Source: Candidatus Saccharimonadota bacterium
GTDB taxonomy: Bacteria; Patescibacteriota; Saccharimonadia; Saccharimonadales; Saccharimonadaceae
Assembly: GCA_024697865.1 (NCBI GenBank)
Contig: JAILSC010000016.1
Coordinates: 47,124-111,123 of the forward strand
Direction of reading: 5' to 3'
Length of the DNA stretch: 64,000 nucleotides
The notes under the pieces were generated by a model. That model did not search any database. It was not told the origin of the DNA and saw nothing but the letters and a program-made list of their open reading frames with translations. Below are positions 8,565 through 16,750 of this stretch, one piece after another. The translations under genes and the position numbers were made by a program. Within the stretch, counting starts at the first letter, position 1. Each line of letters opens with the position of its first letter.

Positions 8565-8984
8565 TTACCCGTATAGTATTTTTTTGGCTAGTTCATATTT
8601 AGCAATTCGTCTTTTATTCAGGCCGCTAGATCTACTTGGGCTAGTATTATGGGCTAGATCGGCTTTTTTTACTGCTAGCGCCATTGGATCAGCCTTAATT
8701 CTTTGTAGATATTCCTCATAGGACATTTTTGGGGGCTTGGTGAGGATCACCACTACTTCTACTAAGTATTCTGGTATCCCCTTTTCTATAAGCTCTCCGG
8801 CCGTTGTCTCGGTGTCTTCTATTACATCGTGGAGAAGTGCAACGGTTTTCAGATCTAAATTGTCTAATTGGGCCGCTACGGCAAGCGGGTGGAGAATATA
8901 TGGGTTGCCCTGTTTGTCTATCTGCCCGGAGTGGGCAGATAGAGCTATTTGCAGAGCGGTTTCGAAAACTTTGTTCATGTTCAT
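8565..8984 (-). CDS. HD-domain alarmone hydrolase-like protein (MESH1/SpoT type)
   Basis: A 139-residue single-domain protein with AAAGGAG before the ATG. It shows the whole (p)ppGpp-hydrolase signature: H32-P, H52-D53, E56-D57 and K106-x-A-D109 followed by H-N. The known reaction of this family is removal of the 3' pyrophosphate of (p)ppGpp with Mn2+. Length and lack of other domains match small alarmone hydrolases (MESH1, SAH), some of which act as antitoxins to toxic alarmone synthetases. Here it lies in a phage gene set that also has a RelA/SpoT-like domain in its giant virion protein. It is co-transcribed with the gene at 8998-9603, 13 bases upstream. Confidence 0.8.
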   Translation of the reverse strand: MNMNKVFETALQIALSAHSGQIDKQGNPYILHPLAVAAQLDNLDLKTVALLHDVIEDTETTAGELIEKGIPEYLVEVVVILTKPPKMSYEEYLQRIKADPMALAVKKADLAHNTSPSRSSGLNKRRIAKYELAKKILYG

Positions 8985-8997
8985 GGTTGCGCTCCTT

Positions 8998-9603
8998 TTA
9001 AACTACTCTTAGTCCATAGTTATCATAAATGCCCCTATCGAAATAATCGGTCATAATGTCGCTGTGGTCGCTGTTGTATGCGTTCACCACTTGCTTACAA
9101 GCCTTAAACACTTGCTTGCCAAAGTCCGACAAAATCTCTTCTTTGTCTATATGATAGCTGCTTATGTTCACGTCACCTTTAATGCTAGCGAGCACTGCGT
9201 CCGCCGTTTCGTTTTCTATCTGTCGCTGTTCCTCGTCTGGTCTTGAGCGGTAGTCTTCCCAATAAATGCCAAACGTCGCTCCGACCCAGTTCCGGCGCCC
9301 GTGGCGCATGCTGTCAATTACTCGCCCCCTGATTTCCTCGTCTGTTGCTATAATATCGCTGTGCCTGTCTGCTTTTACCGTAATATAGAGGCTGGTGGTA
9401 TAACCGCCCCGCCCTTTTCGGACAGAGATGCCTGATTTTTTCAAAGGTCGCTCGCCCTCGCATAACACTTTTTGCAGGTCTTGCCTTATTGCTTGCGTCA
9501 ATTCTTTTCCATATAGATTTTGATTCTGGTTCCCAGTCCAGCCGTCATAGGGGGCTGTGCCTGTTGCTTTCACACCAAATTTTTTTAAATAAGTTGTGTT
9601 CAT
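8998..9603 (-). CDS. Phage protein of unknown function
   Basis: A 201-residue protein with GAAAGGA before the ATG at 9603 and its own promoter (9643-9671). The N-terminal half has an alpha/beta pattern with a Gly-rich KGRGGYTTS loop and the strand SLYITVKAD. The C-terminal half is acidic with WxGATFGIYWEDY. I recognise no family; the first half recalls domains carried by large polyvalent phage proteins, but this is weak. It is the first gene of a unit with the HD hydrolase gene. Confidence 0.65.
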   Translation of the reverse strand: MNTTYLKKFGVKATGTAPYDGWTGNQNQNLYGKELTQAIRQDLQKVLCEGERPLKKSGISVRKGRGGYTTSLYITVKADRHSDIIATDEEIRGRVIDSMRHGRRNWVGATFGIYWEDYRSRPDEEQRQIENETADAVLASIKGDVNISSYHIDKEEILSDFGKQVFKACKQVVNAYNSDHSDIMTDYFDRGIYDNYGLRVV

Positions 9604-9642
9604 CTTATTGTCCTTTCGATGATTATTATTTATTACACCCCT

Positions 9643-9671
9643 ATTTTAGCACGCTAGCGAGCATATGTCAA
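9643..9671 (-). promoter_or_regulatory. Consensus promoter for the 8998-9603 unit
   Basis: On the minus strand TTGACA (9671-9666), a 17-base spacer and TAAAAT (9648-9643), followed by AGGGGTG. Confidence 0.75.
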
Positions 9672-9707
9672 TAGTTTTTTTGGACTTTTTTTAAAAGTTT
9701 TCCACAA

Positions 9708-9830
9708 CCAAAAAACCACCACCTAGCTCCACGTTATCTTGAGTTCAGTGGTGGCCGAGTCATCGGTGCAACTGCGTAGCCATAGTCTATATTACTAACG
9801 GTCCACACACCGAGTTTTCTCTCAGCTGTA
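9708..9830 (-). ncRNA. Candidate phage small RNA
   Basis: An extended -10 (TGG then TATAAT, 9836-9841) would start a minus-strand RNA at about 9829. It ends at a hairpin CCACCAC/GTGGTGG (9754-9748 with 9722-9716) followed by TTTTTT, giving about 120 bases. No ORF with an SD lies within it, and a separate consensus promoter serves the next gene. A CCGA/TCGG stem is visible in the middle. I recognise no Rfam family. The gap 9604-9937 otherwise holds only the promoter at 9643 and the terminator at 9845. Confidence 0.5.
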
Positions 9831-9844
9831 ATTCTATTATACCA

Positions 9845-9878
9845 CAAAAAACCGCCTCGCAGTGAGAACGGTTTTTTG
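9845..9878. terminator. Bidirectional terminator after the capsid gene
   Basis: CAAAAAACCG and CGGTTTTTTG form a perfect 10-bp stem around a 14-base loop that starts CCTCGCAGTGA. U-tracts are present in both directions. It closes the head operon. Confidence 0.85.
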
Positions 9879-9937
9879 TCGTCTAGATTGACGGTTGTTA
9901 TTACTGTTGTACTTTCATTGTATCATATTTCTATGAA

Positions 9938-10783
9938 TTAGGCGCTTGGAGTGGTGCCAGTGATAGAAGCAACAGCTTTCTTCTTAGCAGCTAATACAAA
10001 CGTATCATAGATGAATCGGCCAGTGAGTACCGCACCGTCAACAAGCTCAGAATCCTCTCGGATATCGGTCTTGTGGATTTGGCGAGCACCAAGCACGGCT
10101 TTCTTCTGCCAGATAACGGCTAGAGTGTTAGCTGGGAAGTAGGTGGAAGGGACCTTGATCACGGCCATTCCGTCTAATTCACCAACAAAACCACGAGGAA
10201 CTAGCTTGTCATTGTATCCGTTAGCATATACACCAGTAGTGATATCCTTCTTGATTTCGTTGTAGAAGGCAGGAGTGACGAACATCGCACGATCGTTGAT
10301 TGGAGCCTTGGCTTCATCCAAGTAAGCGCTAGCTTTCAACACAGCTGCGTAAGCGTTGCCACTACCAGCAGTGTAAGAAACAGCTTGGTTGTTGGTTGAA
10401 GCAGCGGTCGCTGCGGTTGCGATTCGGTCGGTGTCGATTTCAGGAATTACCTGTTCGTCCATTTGAGCTCGCAATACTTGACCAGCTTTCTTAGCCAAAG
10501 CACCTTGCAAGTAGTTGCCACGATCAATAGCGATCTTGAAACACTTGTCATTTGCCAATTGGTAAGTAGCTACAGTGTCTTGCAATTCAGCGTTACCACC
10601 AAAGCGGTCGCCAGTTGCACTACGGTTGTAGTTAGAAGTTGCTACGGTTGTTGGGGTGTAAACATTGATTGTCTGAACTCCGTCGAAGTCATAATCACGG
10701 TTTACGAATTTATCAGTATAAGAGCCATGAGCGAATGCTACGTCCATTTTGCTCGAATACTTTTCTGCTAAATGTACAGTCAT
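9938..10783 (-). CDS. Major capsid protein
   Basis: A 281-residue protein with features of HK97-fold phage capsid proteins: an N-terminal arm, then a long helix region with GQVLRAQMDEQVIPEIDTDR, the beta segment APINDRAMFVTP and a C-terminal ADTFV-like region (RFIYDTFVLA). GAAAGGA precedes the ATG. It follows the scaffold gene and is followed by a strong terminator, the usual arrangement. It should form the icosahedral head shell. Confidence 0.85.
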   Translation of the reverse strand: MTVHLAEKYSSKMDVAFAHGSYTDKFVNRDYDFDGVQTINVYTPTTVATSNYNRSATGDRFGGNAELQDTVATYQLANDKCFKIAIDRGNYLQGALAKKAGQVLRAQMDEQVIPEIDTDRIATAATAASTNNQAVSYTAGSGNAYAAVLKASAYLDEAKAPINDRAMFVTPAFYNEIKKDITTGVYANGYNDKLVPRGFVGELDGMAVIKVPSTYFPANTLAVIWQKKAVLGARQIHKTDIREDSELVDGAVLTGRFIYDTFVLAAKKKAVASITGTTPSA

Positions 10784-10807
10784 TTTTCTGCATTCCTTTC
10801 TTTTGGG

Positions 10808-10827
10808 TTAGTTGATGAAGCAACTAA
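10808..10827. promoter_or_regulatory. Hairpin between scaffold and capsid genes
   Basis: TTAGTTG and CAACTAA form a 7-bp stem with a 6-base loop that covers the scaffold stop codon and lies just before the capsid SD. It could be an RNA processing site or attenuator that raises capsid over scaffold yield. There is no U-tract. Confidence 0.35.
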
Positions 10828-11699
10828 TCACCTAAGAAACCAGCAAGGAATTCGTCGTCCTCTTCTTTTCGGGACGGGGCTTTAGTAGAGCTGCCAACAT
10901 CTGCGTTATTTAGCATATCAAGCGCAGCCTTACGGCCAGAAGTCTTACCACCAGCTTTGCCGGACGCTTCAGCTTTGGCTATCGTAGAATACAGCTTATA
11001 TGGCGAAACTCGTGAACCAATTACTTGGCCAGTCTTTTCGTCGGTTATGAGCGAATTCTTCATCAGCTCGTCGGCTGCCATAGTCAATTCGGCATTGTAT
11101 TGGTCAGATTCTGGATCGAAAATCGGGAAGTCTCTCACTACTTGGTTGGCTTCACTCGATATTCTAGTAACATTGTCGGCCACTCGCTCTACGTATTCTG
11201 CGAACTCTCTTTGTTGTTCCATGGCGTCTAGACGCTGGCTCAAGCGAAGGTTCTCAGCTTCTGCTCGGGTATAATAGTCCCCAGTTTGTGGGTTTATTTG
11301 CCCGATTAGAGATTCTACCGTCGGGATATCCTGGGCCGTCTTCAAGTCATACTTCTTTCGGCTCAGCTCGGCGATTTCGTCTCGTAGAGCATTGCGCTCT
11401 GCTACCTTGTCTCTGATTTCTGTGTTAAGTTGCTGTTTTCGTGCATCTGCACGGCTTGACGTTTCTTCTGACTCAGTAGATTCAGATTTCTCTTCCTTCT
11501 GAGCTTTTGGCTCCTCTTTAGGTTGAGATTCCTTTTCAGGAACTTCCTTTTCGGAAGTATCTGTCTCGCCCGTAAACCCGAGAACGAACTCATCGCCATC
11601 AGAATTGTCGGTGCCGGTATTGGTTTCTACGGTTGGCGCTTCCGTTGTAGTGGTTTCGGCTTCCACTGGTCCTTTTACGCCGGCGGCTTCTTCTGCCAT
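10824..11699 (-). CDS. Capsid scaffolding protein
   Basis: A 291-residue, very acidic protein. The first 90 residues are Glu/Thr/Ser-rich and disordered. Residues about 90-130 are a coiled coil (ELSRKKYDLK). The C-terminus ends in a basic helix then an acidic tail. AAAGGAG precedes the ATG. Low complexity, coiled coil and position between portal and major capsid protein are the marks of phage scaffolds. Confidence 0.75.
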   Translation of the reverse strand: MAEEAAGVKGPVEAETTTTEAPTVETNTGTDNSDGDEFVLGFTGETDTSEKEVPEKESQPKEEPKAQKEEKSESTESEETSSRADARKQQLNTEIRDKVAERNALRDEIAELSRKKYDLKTAQDIPTVESLIGQINPQTGDYYTRAEAENLRLSQRLDAMEQQREFAEYVERVADNVTRISSEANQVVRDFPIFDPESDQYNAELTMAADELMKNSLITDEKTGQVIGSRVSPYKLYSTIAKAEASGKAGGKTSGRKAALDMLNNADVGSSTKAPSRKEEDDEFLAGFLGD

Positions 11700-11810
11700 A
11701 ATTTATCTCCTTTTACTTTTTACGACTGTTAGGCGTCGATTCCTTTGGGGCGAGATAGCCCCTGTTGTGCTCCCCACGAAGGGATAAAGAGGAGCACGAC
11801 AGGAATTACC

Positions 11811-12113
11811 TCATAGTTTCTTGGCATCGAACATTTTGACCTTATTTTTAATAACACTTAGCTCACGTCTTAGGACTGTACATACTTCCTTATTGACGGC
11901 CACTTCTCGCATAAACTCTTCAGGATTACTCGAGTTTTTGATTGAGTCAATTTTCTCTAGCTTTTCGATATCCTTCTCTAGGCGCTCCATGACGGCCGTG
12001 ATTAGCGGCCGTTCATGTTCGTAAGCGTTCTTGTCTTGCTGGACTTTTTTGCGTTGTTTCTTAGTAGGTTTTATCAGCCTTTCAGTGCTGACTTGGTAGA
12101 AATTATCTTCCAT
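11811..12113 (-). CDS. Small phage head-module protein
   Basis: A 100-residue charged helical protein (KKQRKKVQQDK near residue 20, then EKLEKI repeats) whose start overlaps the portal stop by 11 bases, so it is translationally coupled. No domain is recognised. Between it and the scaffold (11700-11810) lies a GTGCTCC/GGAGCAC inverted repeat without a U-tract. Confidence 0.6.
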   Translation of the reverse strand: MEDNFYQVSTERLIKPTKKQRKKVQQDKNAYEHERPLITAVMERLEKDIEKLEKIDSIKNSSNPEEFMREVAVNKEVCTVLRRELSVIKNKVKMFDAKKL

Positions 12114-14010
12114 TTACTAGCCTTTCTAGTCGTTCTACGACCTGTTCTGGTGCAGTTCCGTTCTGCACTGCGTCTATAGCCTGCACAATAACGTCGTCTG
12201 GCACGCCTCTAGCCCGCAGAAGGGCAACTACTTCCTGTACTGACGTTCCGGTAGGTTCTTGGACTTGCTCAGCCTCTACGGAACCATTATTCACGGATCC
12301 TGGCGTCATTTGCTGTTCTTGTTGCGTTTCTTCATTCATTGCCAGCTGTTCAGTATCTACAGTTAGGTCTTCTGGGTCTTCTACGCCACTATTGACGACG
12401 ATTTTATTCCAACAAGCGGCCAATTTTTCTGGTGGTACAATTTGCGATAGGGAAGGGGTAGCTGCAATTTGTAACAACAGTTGCAAAGCTTCTAATTGTT
12501 CTGACTGACCATTTAATTTCGAGGTGGACGCATCAACACGGAATCTCAGAGCTGGGGTAGCCGTAGAATAGTCAATTCTGATTTTATTATCGTCGCTGAC
12601 GAACCCTTCCGGAAGTTTGCCCTCTTCCTCTAAAGCACGTAACTTGTCTGCGGTCTTTTGGTCTAGTTGTAGGATTTCTACGCCCTCACGCTCGGCAAAG
12701 TAGACGTTGATAGCGGTCTCGGCCCAATTTTCAAAGAATGACTCGAAGTTCTTGCGGATGTAGTTGTCTTCTGCCGACATAATCTCTTTTTGCTGTTTCA
12801 GAGCAGTCGGGGTCTTACCAAAGCCAGGATTGCCTACTTCAGCGCTAACTGTAGTATCACCACCGGTGTTGAATAGGGAATAAAGCTGGGTTTTGTTTAA
12901 TGCATAAATATCCGGATAGTTGGCTATAGCCGAAGTATCTACTGATAGCGGCACAATCTTGTTATTAGCGTCGCTACCCATTTCAATTAGTCCATTCGCT
13001 TCATAGATAGCTTGGGTAGTATCTACGTTGCCGTATACCATAACTGGTGGTGCTAGTCCTAGAGCTCGGTTGAACTTGTAAGCTCTCATATCGGCGTCAA
13101 TCATGTTCTGCATACCACCAACGATTTCAATAATTGAACGGCCAAATGGATTAGAGCCGTCTACGTCAGAGTAGAAGTAGTCTACTGGTGGTAAGCCACG
13201 TGGATCTTTATTTTTCTTGCGTCGGACGATAGTGCCGTCACTGCCTTCACTAGCTGGGCACCCAGTAAAGAAGATCGCCCCTACCCCCTTCTGGAAACCA
13301 ATTACTACCTCAATACCGGTGGTGTTGATACCAAGTCTCTCTTCTTCTCGGGTCTTGGCCTGGTGATCTTTTGAAGTTATCTGGGTCTTGACTTCTTTGA
13401 GCGCTGCGACATCCCAAGTTGATTCATATTTCTCGCCGTTCTTCTTAGCTTCTTTGGCCATTGCCTTGTCGGCCTCTAGAATCTGGTCAATAGTCTCTGG
13501 TTGCCACCATGAACGCATAAAGAAGTAATCACAATCATAGAAGGACTTTTTGCCGGGTTGGAAGAATATGTCACCCCAGTAAACTAGGGTAGCATCGGTG
13601 GTGAACTCGTTGCCATGTTTCAAAAATGGGGTGTATACAGCCTGACCTCCAACTATTTGGCCATTTTCAACAGTTGACCAGAATTTCTGGATCAAGTCAT
13701 AGTCAGCGTTAGCGTACGGTATAATTTTGTTTAATAAAATGAACTCTGCTATGATTGGCAACCAGTCATTATCGTCATCTGACGTTACAATACCGGTTGG
13801 CAGTTGTTGAATAACCCGCTTCGGGGTTTTGCGTATTAGTGCTGCAGTAGTACCGTCTGAGACTCGTGCATATTCCGGCGGAGTGCCAGCTTCTGTTTCA
13901 TTTCTAGCGATGCGAACATACTCGTCAAATGGTTCCGTCCATTGTTCGGTCCAGTCTACAGCTTTGTTGTATTTTTTCCAAAAGTTTGTTTCAGTAAGAA
14001 ATTGATTCAC
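12103..14010 (-). CDS. Portal protein
   Basis: A 635-residue protein with the layout of phage portal proteins: an N-terminal Trp-rich region (WTEQWTEPFDEYVR), the wing with IRKTPKRVIQQLPTG, a central clip and stem region with GMQNMIDADMRAYKFNRA, and a Gln/Glu-rich C-terminus that ends in a helical pair. It should form the dodecameric ring at the packaging vertex. The start is GTG at 14010, because the ATG at 14014 is out of frame. Its promoter (14069-14098) lies in the end of the upstream gene. Confidence 0.85.
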   Translation of the reverse strand: MNQFLTETNFWKKYNKAVDWTEQWTEPFDEYVRIARNETEAGTPPEYARVSDGTTAALIRKTPKRVIQQLPTGIVTSDDDNDWLPIIAEFILLNKIIPYANADYDLIQKFWSTVENGQIVGGQAVYTPFLKHGNEFTTDATLVYWGDIFFQPGKKSFYDCDYFFMRSWWQPETIDQILEADKAMAKEAKKNGEKYESTWDVAALKEVKTQITSKDHQAKTREEERLGINTTGIEVVIGFQKGVGAIFFTGCPASEGSDGTIVRRKKNKDPRGLPPVDYFYSDVDGSNPFGRSIIEIVGGMQNMIDADMRAYKFNRALGLAPPVMVYGNVDTTQAIYEANGLIEMGSDANNKIVPLSVDTSAIANYPDIYALNKTQLYSLFNTGGDTTVSAEVGNPGFGKTPTALKQQKEIMSAEDNYIRKNFESFFENWAETAINVYFAEREGVEILQLDQKTADKLRALEEEGKLPEGFVSDDNKIRIDYSTATPALRFRVDASTSKLNGQSEQLEALQLLLQIAATPSLSQIVPPEKLAACWNKIVVNSGVEDPEDLTVDTEQLAMNEETQQEQQMTPGSVNNGSVEAEQVQEPTGTSVQEVVALLRARGVPDDVIVQAIDAVQNGTAPEQVVERLERLVNGR

Positions 14011-14035
14011 TCATTCGTGCCTACTTCCCGTCGGT

Positions 14036-14053
14036 TTCTCGTCTTTAAAGTAA
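14036..14053. repeat. 18-base leader repeat, copy 2
   Basis: TTCTCGTCTTTAAAGTAA is identical to 6237-6254, and a divergent copy lies at 6312-6330. All three lie in leaders of late genes downstream of a TATAATGAAATT promoter. Confidence 0.6.
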
Positions 14054-14068
14054 ACCAAGCTTAATTTC

Positions 14069-14098
14069 ATTATATTCCGTATTCCGCCCCAGTGTCAA
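14069..14098 (-). promoter_or_regulatory. Promoter of the portal-capsid operon
   Basis: On the minus strand TTGACA (14098-14093), an 18-base spacer and TATAAT (14074-14069). It overlaps the 3' end of the gene at 14070-14396 and would transcribe portal through capsid. Confidence 0.7.
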
Positions 14099-14396
14099 GG
14101 ATAGTGAACTTCTTGACAACGTACCTAGTACCCCTTTTATCGGCCGCTGGTGTTCTTTTTATCTGAAACTCGGCCTCTAACAGTCTTCCGGAACGTTGTA
14201 TTCTCTCTTCTTCGTCAGCGAACTTAATATACTCGGCGTCCTGATCTGCTCGGTCACGTATTTCAATGCTCTCTTCAGTGCGCACTTTGGCCGGATAGAC
14301 AAAATCGCCAGCAACAATAGAGTGGCTAGTCTCGACCAATTTACTGCCCTTTACCTCTGTTACTGACCTTTTCCCGTAGTTTATCTCTTTATCCAT
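14070..14396 (-). CDS. Small phage protein between terminase and portal
   Basis: A 108-residue beta-rich protein with AGGAGG 3-4 bases before the ATG. It has no signal peptide and no recognised family. Its last codons contain the promoter of the portal operon. Confidence 0.6.
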   Translation of the reverse strand: MDKEINYGKRSVTEVKGSKLVETSHSIVAGDFVYPAKVRTEESIEIRDRADQDAEYIKFADEEERIQRSGRLLEAEFQIKRTPAADKRGTRYVVKKFTILDTGAEYGI

Positions 14397-14403
14397 ACAC
14401 CTC

Positions 14404-15036
14404 CTAGTATATTTTGTTTAATGTCCCCTCGTTTTGTTTCACTCTAAGATTAGAAGAAGAAGGTGCCTGCTCTGATTGATATAATTGCCAAGCAATAGCA
14501 AGCGACATTACGGCGTCATCATGGCAGTTTGCGGCAGCTTCAGCTCTCCCACGCTTGTTAATTATAAATTTACCCAACTCATCAATAGTTGTCTTATCGT
14601 AAAGCCGAATCAGTTTATTGTCTATAGCCTGTTTTAAGTCGCCGAGCATTTGAGGACGAGTTTGTACGTTAGTATCCCATCCAATAGCGTCTGTCAATTG
14701 TTCTCCTTCAATAGTCCCAAGTTTACGACGCTGAAATATGCGATAATGGCCATTGCGGTTGAGAATTTGTAGATTAGACAGCGCCGAAACGCCGCCCATT
14801 TGCCGCTCGAAAGCTACAACAGGCTCTATACCAGTGGTACTATAAAGCCACTCTAAAGCTTCATGGATAATTGGCGTCATCTCAGCTGCAACGCATTTCT
14901 TTTCAAACACCAGCGGAACATCTATTTTCGTCTTAGACAAGAATTGGCCAAAATTAGCATCTAAGCCACCTTGGGCGCAATCTACGGCCACCACAAAGAA
15001 TTCGCCACGATCTATCTCTCTATAAAGCCGAAACAT
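14404..15036 (-). CDS. Terminase large subunit, nuclease part
   Basis: A 210-residue protein that matches the RNase H-like nuclease domain of phage large terminases: the strand FFVVAVDCAQGG gives the first catalytic Asp, VVAFERQ the second acidic residue and NCHDDAVMSLAIAW the last Asp pair. It cuts concatemeric DNA during packaging. It is normally fused to the ATPase, but here it starts with its own ATG at 15036, with GGAGG 6 bases upstream, in the +1 frame and overlapping the ATPase ORF by 17 bases. Confidence 0.85.
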   Translation of the reverse strand: MFRLYREIDRGEFFVVAVDCAQGGLDANFGQFLSKTKIDVPLVFEKKCVAAEMTPIIHEALEWLYSTTGIEPVVAFERQMGGVSALSNLQILNRNGHYRIFQRRKLGTIEGEQLTDAIGWDTNVQTRPQMLGDLKQAIDNKLIRLYDKTTIDELGKFIINKRGRAEAAANCHDDAVMSLAIAWQLYQSEQAPSSSNLRVKQNEGTLNKIY

Positions 15037-16030
15037 ACTCTGCCTCCCGAATAGGTGTTTTTATCTCCGAGTTGTAGTGTACCAACGCATCATCACGAAA
15101 ATATGGATCTCCGCCTAATAAAAATGCCTCTGTGTCAGTAGTTGGGAACTCTCGCATTTCGAGTTTTGAGGTAAGCCCGTTCGTTTTTTTGAAGTGCCAG
15201 TATGCCTGATCTTTCGTCACATGGGGAATTTGCTTGTAATAGTCAGGCATTTCCCAGTTGATCGGGGCCTTTTCTTGATATGCTCCGAATAGGTGCCACG
15301 CCAGAAATCGACTTTTGAATTGTGAGCGGCCTTCTTTGCCAGCTTGGTACTCTTCGGCGAAAAAGTTATCTGCCACGTTCCCAGTAGTTTCTCTAAATAT
15401 CTTACCTACACCATCAGAAACTTGTTTTTCTGCCCCCACAACCAGCTCACGTGCGTCAAGTATCTCAGTATTATTGTAGAAAGCCACCTCAGACCAGTGG
15501 ATGTTTTGACGAGTACCACCACGGCCGGAAACTTTTGCCCCAGCAGTTAGACAATCGTACACGGAACCGTTTTGCCCTTCAATAATAGTGCCACCAACAT
15601 CCTTCTTCAAAAACTTAGAGCGAAGTGTCGGTAGTATTTTGCGATCATTGGGGTTTTCGTAGTGTAACTGTCCCTTGCTATAAGCAACAAGTAAATACGA
15701 ATCGATAAACTGGTTTACACGCTTGAATAGTTCGTCGGTATCTTTTTGGCGATACGAATAAACGGAAGAGTTGGCCAAATTTGTTACTCCAATCTCGCCA
15801 AGGATAAAGTCTACACAGAAAATAGCATCAATCAGAGAAGAAAAACCGAAACGGCGTGACTTTAAGATATTCTCTCTAATTGGCGCTAAACCTTGTCCAT
15901 ATTCCTTCAAAATAAGATCGTAGTAAAAACTTTGCACGTCATTCAGCTTCATCGGCACAATTTCGCCGTTGATTGTTGTGATGGTAAAATAATTTTCAAT
16001 AAAGCCTTTGTAGTCGATAGTCTTACTCAT
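15020..16030 (-). CDS. Terminase large subunit, ATPase part
   Basis: A 336-residue protein with the terminase motor ATPase: a deviant Walker A (LKSRRFGFSSL, near residue 60), the acidic Walker B region with IHWSEVA and a coupling region after it. It powers DNA entry through the portal. The ATG at 16030 follows GAGGT and is preferred over an upstream GTG. It overlaps the TerS stop by 8 bases. The ORF stops where fused terminases continue into the nuclease domain. Confidence 0.85.
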   Translation of the reverse strand: MSKTIDYKGFIENYFTITTINGEIVPMKLNDVQSFYYDLILKEYGQGLAPIRENILKSRRFGFSSLIDAIFCVDFILGEIGVTNLANSSVYSYRQKDTDELFKRVNQFIDSYLLVAYSKGQLHYENPNDRKILPTLRSKFLKKDVGGTIIEGQNGSVYDCLTAGAKVSGRGGTRQNIHWSEVAFYNNTEILDARELVVGAEKQVSDGVGKIFRETTGNVADNFFAEEYQAGKEGRSQFKSRFLAWHLFGAYQEKAPINWEMPDYYKQIPHVTKDQAYWHFKKTNGLTSKLEMREFPTTDTEAFLLGGDPYFRDDALVHYNSEIKTPIREAEYVSAL

Positions 16031-16460
16031 CTGATACCTCACTGTCTACTACATACTCGCCGCCAAAATGCGCAGAGTCTATGCTTAAATTGAGGTTGAA
16101 CCCACCATCTGTTTTGTCACGGACTTTGCCATAGGCCTCCTCTTTTATCGCTTTATATGCGGTTGGATCTCCAGTCTCTAGCACCCTGTTTATCACACTG
16201 ACATCCATCGCAGTCTCAATAGTGCGTTTCCCGCCTTCAACCCCTAGTTTGTTTAATTTTTCCATAATTTCTGGGTTTTTTACGGCTAGATCCAAAATCA
16301 TCAACACCTGCTCTTGTCGGTCTCTCTTTTCTCGGCGAGCTTTGCCACTTGCAATACCACCTTTTTGTGTTATTGCTCGGAGTTCGCTCGGAGTTCGCTC
16401 GGAGTTCGGCACGAGGTTCTTGGCGTTGTTTCTTGGCTTAAGATTTTGCTCATTTGCCAT
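16023..16460 (-). CDS. Terminase small subunit
   Basis: A 145-residue basic protein with GGAGG before the ATG. The N-terminus has the ITQKGGIASGKARREK motif common in small terminases of Gram-positive phages, then a helical part. It lies directly before the large terminase. It should recognise the packaging start. Codons for about residues 17-28 lie on a threefold 11-base tandem repeat, so copy-number changes would shift the frame. Confidence 0.7.
   Translation of the reverse strand: MANEQNLKPRNNAKNLVPNSERTPSELRAITQKGGIASGKARREKRDRQEQVLMILDLAVKNPEIMEKLNKLGVEGGKRTIETAMDVSVINRVLETGDPTAYKAIKEEAYGKVRDKTDGGFNLNLSIDSAHFGGEYVVDSEVSDE
16375..16407. repeat. 11-base tandem repeat, three copies, inside terS
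   Basis: GCTCGGAGTTC is repeated exactly at 16375, 16386 and 16397. Three units make 33 bases and keep the frame. Two or four would not. Confidence 0.9.
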
Positions 16461-16750
16461 TATTTACCTCCGTTTATTTCGATATTATTTTGGATCTCAT
16501 CATCGCTCATATCGAGCGCAGAGTCTATATTTGCCTTACATTCGCCTTCGTCCCGTCCATACAATACACATATTCGTTCGGCTGCCGATCTGACACTCTG
16601 GTTTGTAACTAGCTCGTGGTATAGCATAGCAATTGAAACCCCTACCACAAATGTCAGTAAAATGTGCATCGTCTCTTTGCCTAGCCAACGCAACCTTTTG
16701 TGGCCTTTTCTCTTGCTCCAAGCGTGTATCTCTGTATAGCTCTTAGTCAT
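16460..16750 (-). CDS. Small phage membrane protein
   Basis: A 96-residue protein: a basic N-terminus (HAWSKRKGHKRLRWLGK), one transmembrane helix at about residues 27-45 and an acidic tail. AAGGA precedes the ATG. Its stop overlaps the TerS start. Function unknown. Confidence 0.6.
   Translation of the reverse strand: MTKSYTEIHAWSKRKGHKRLRWLGKETMHILLTFVVGVSIAMLYHELVTNQSVRSAAERICVLYGRDEGECKANIDSALDMSDDEIQNNIEINGGK

Noticed and set aside
9745-9790. Resemblance of the candidate small RNA to the tail of a Cas9 tracrRNA
   Set aside because: Only a short ACCGA-TCGG similarity, with no repeat array and no cas gene in the window.
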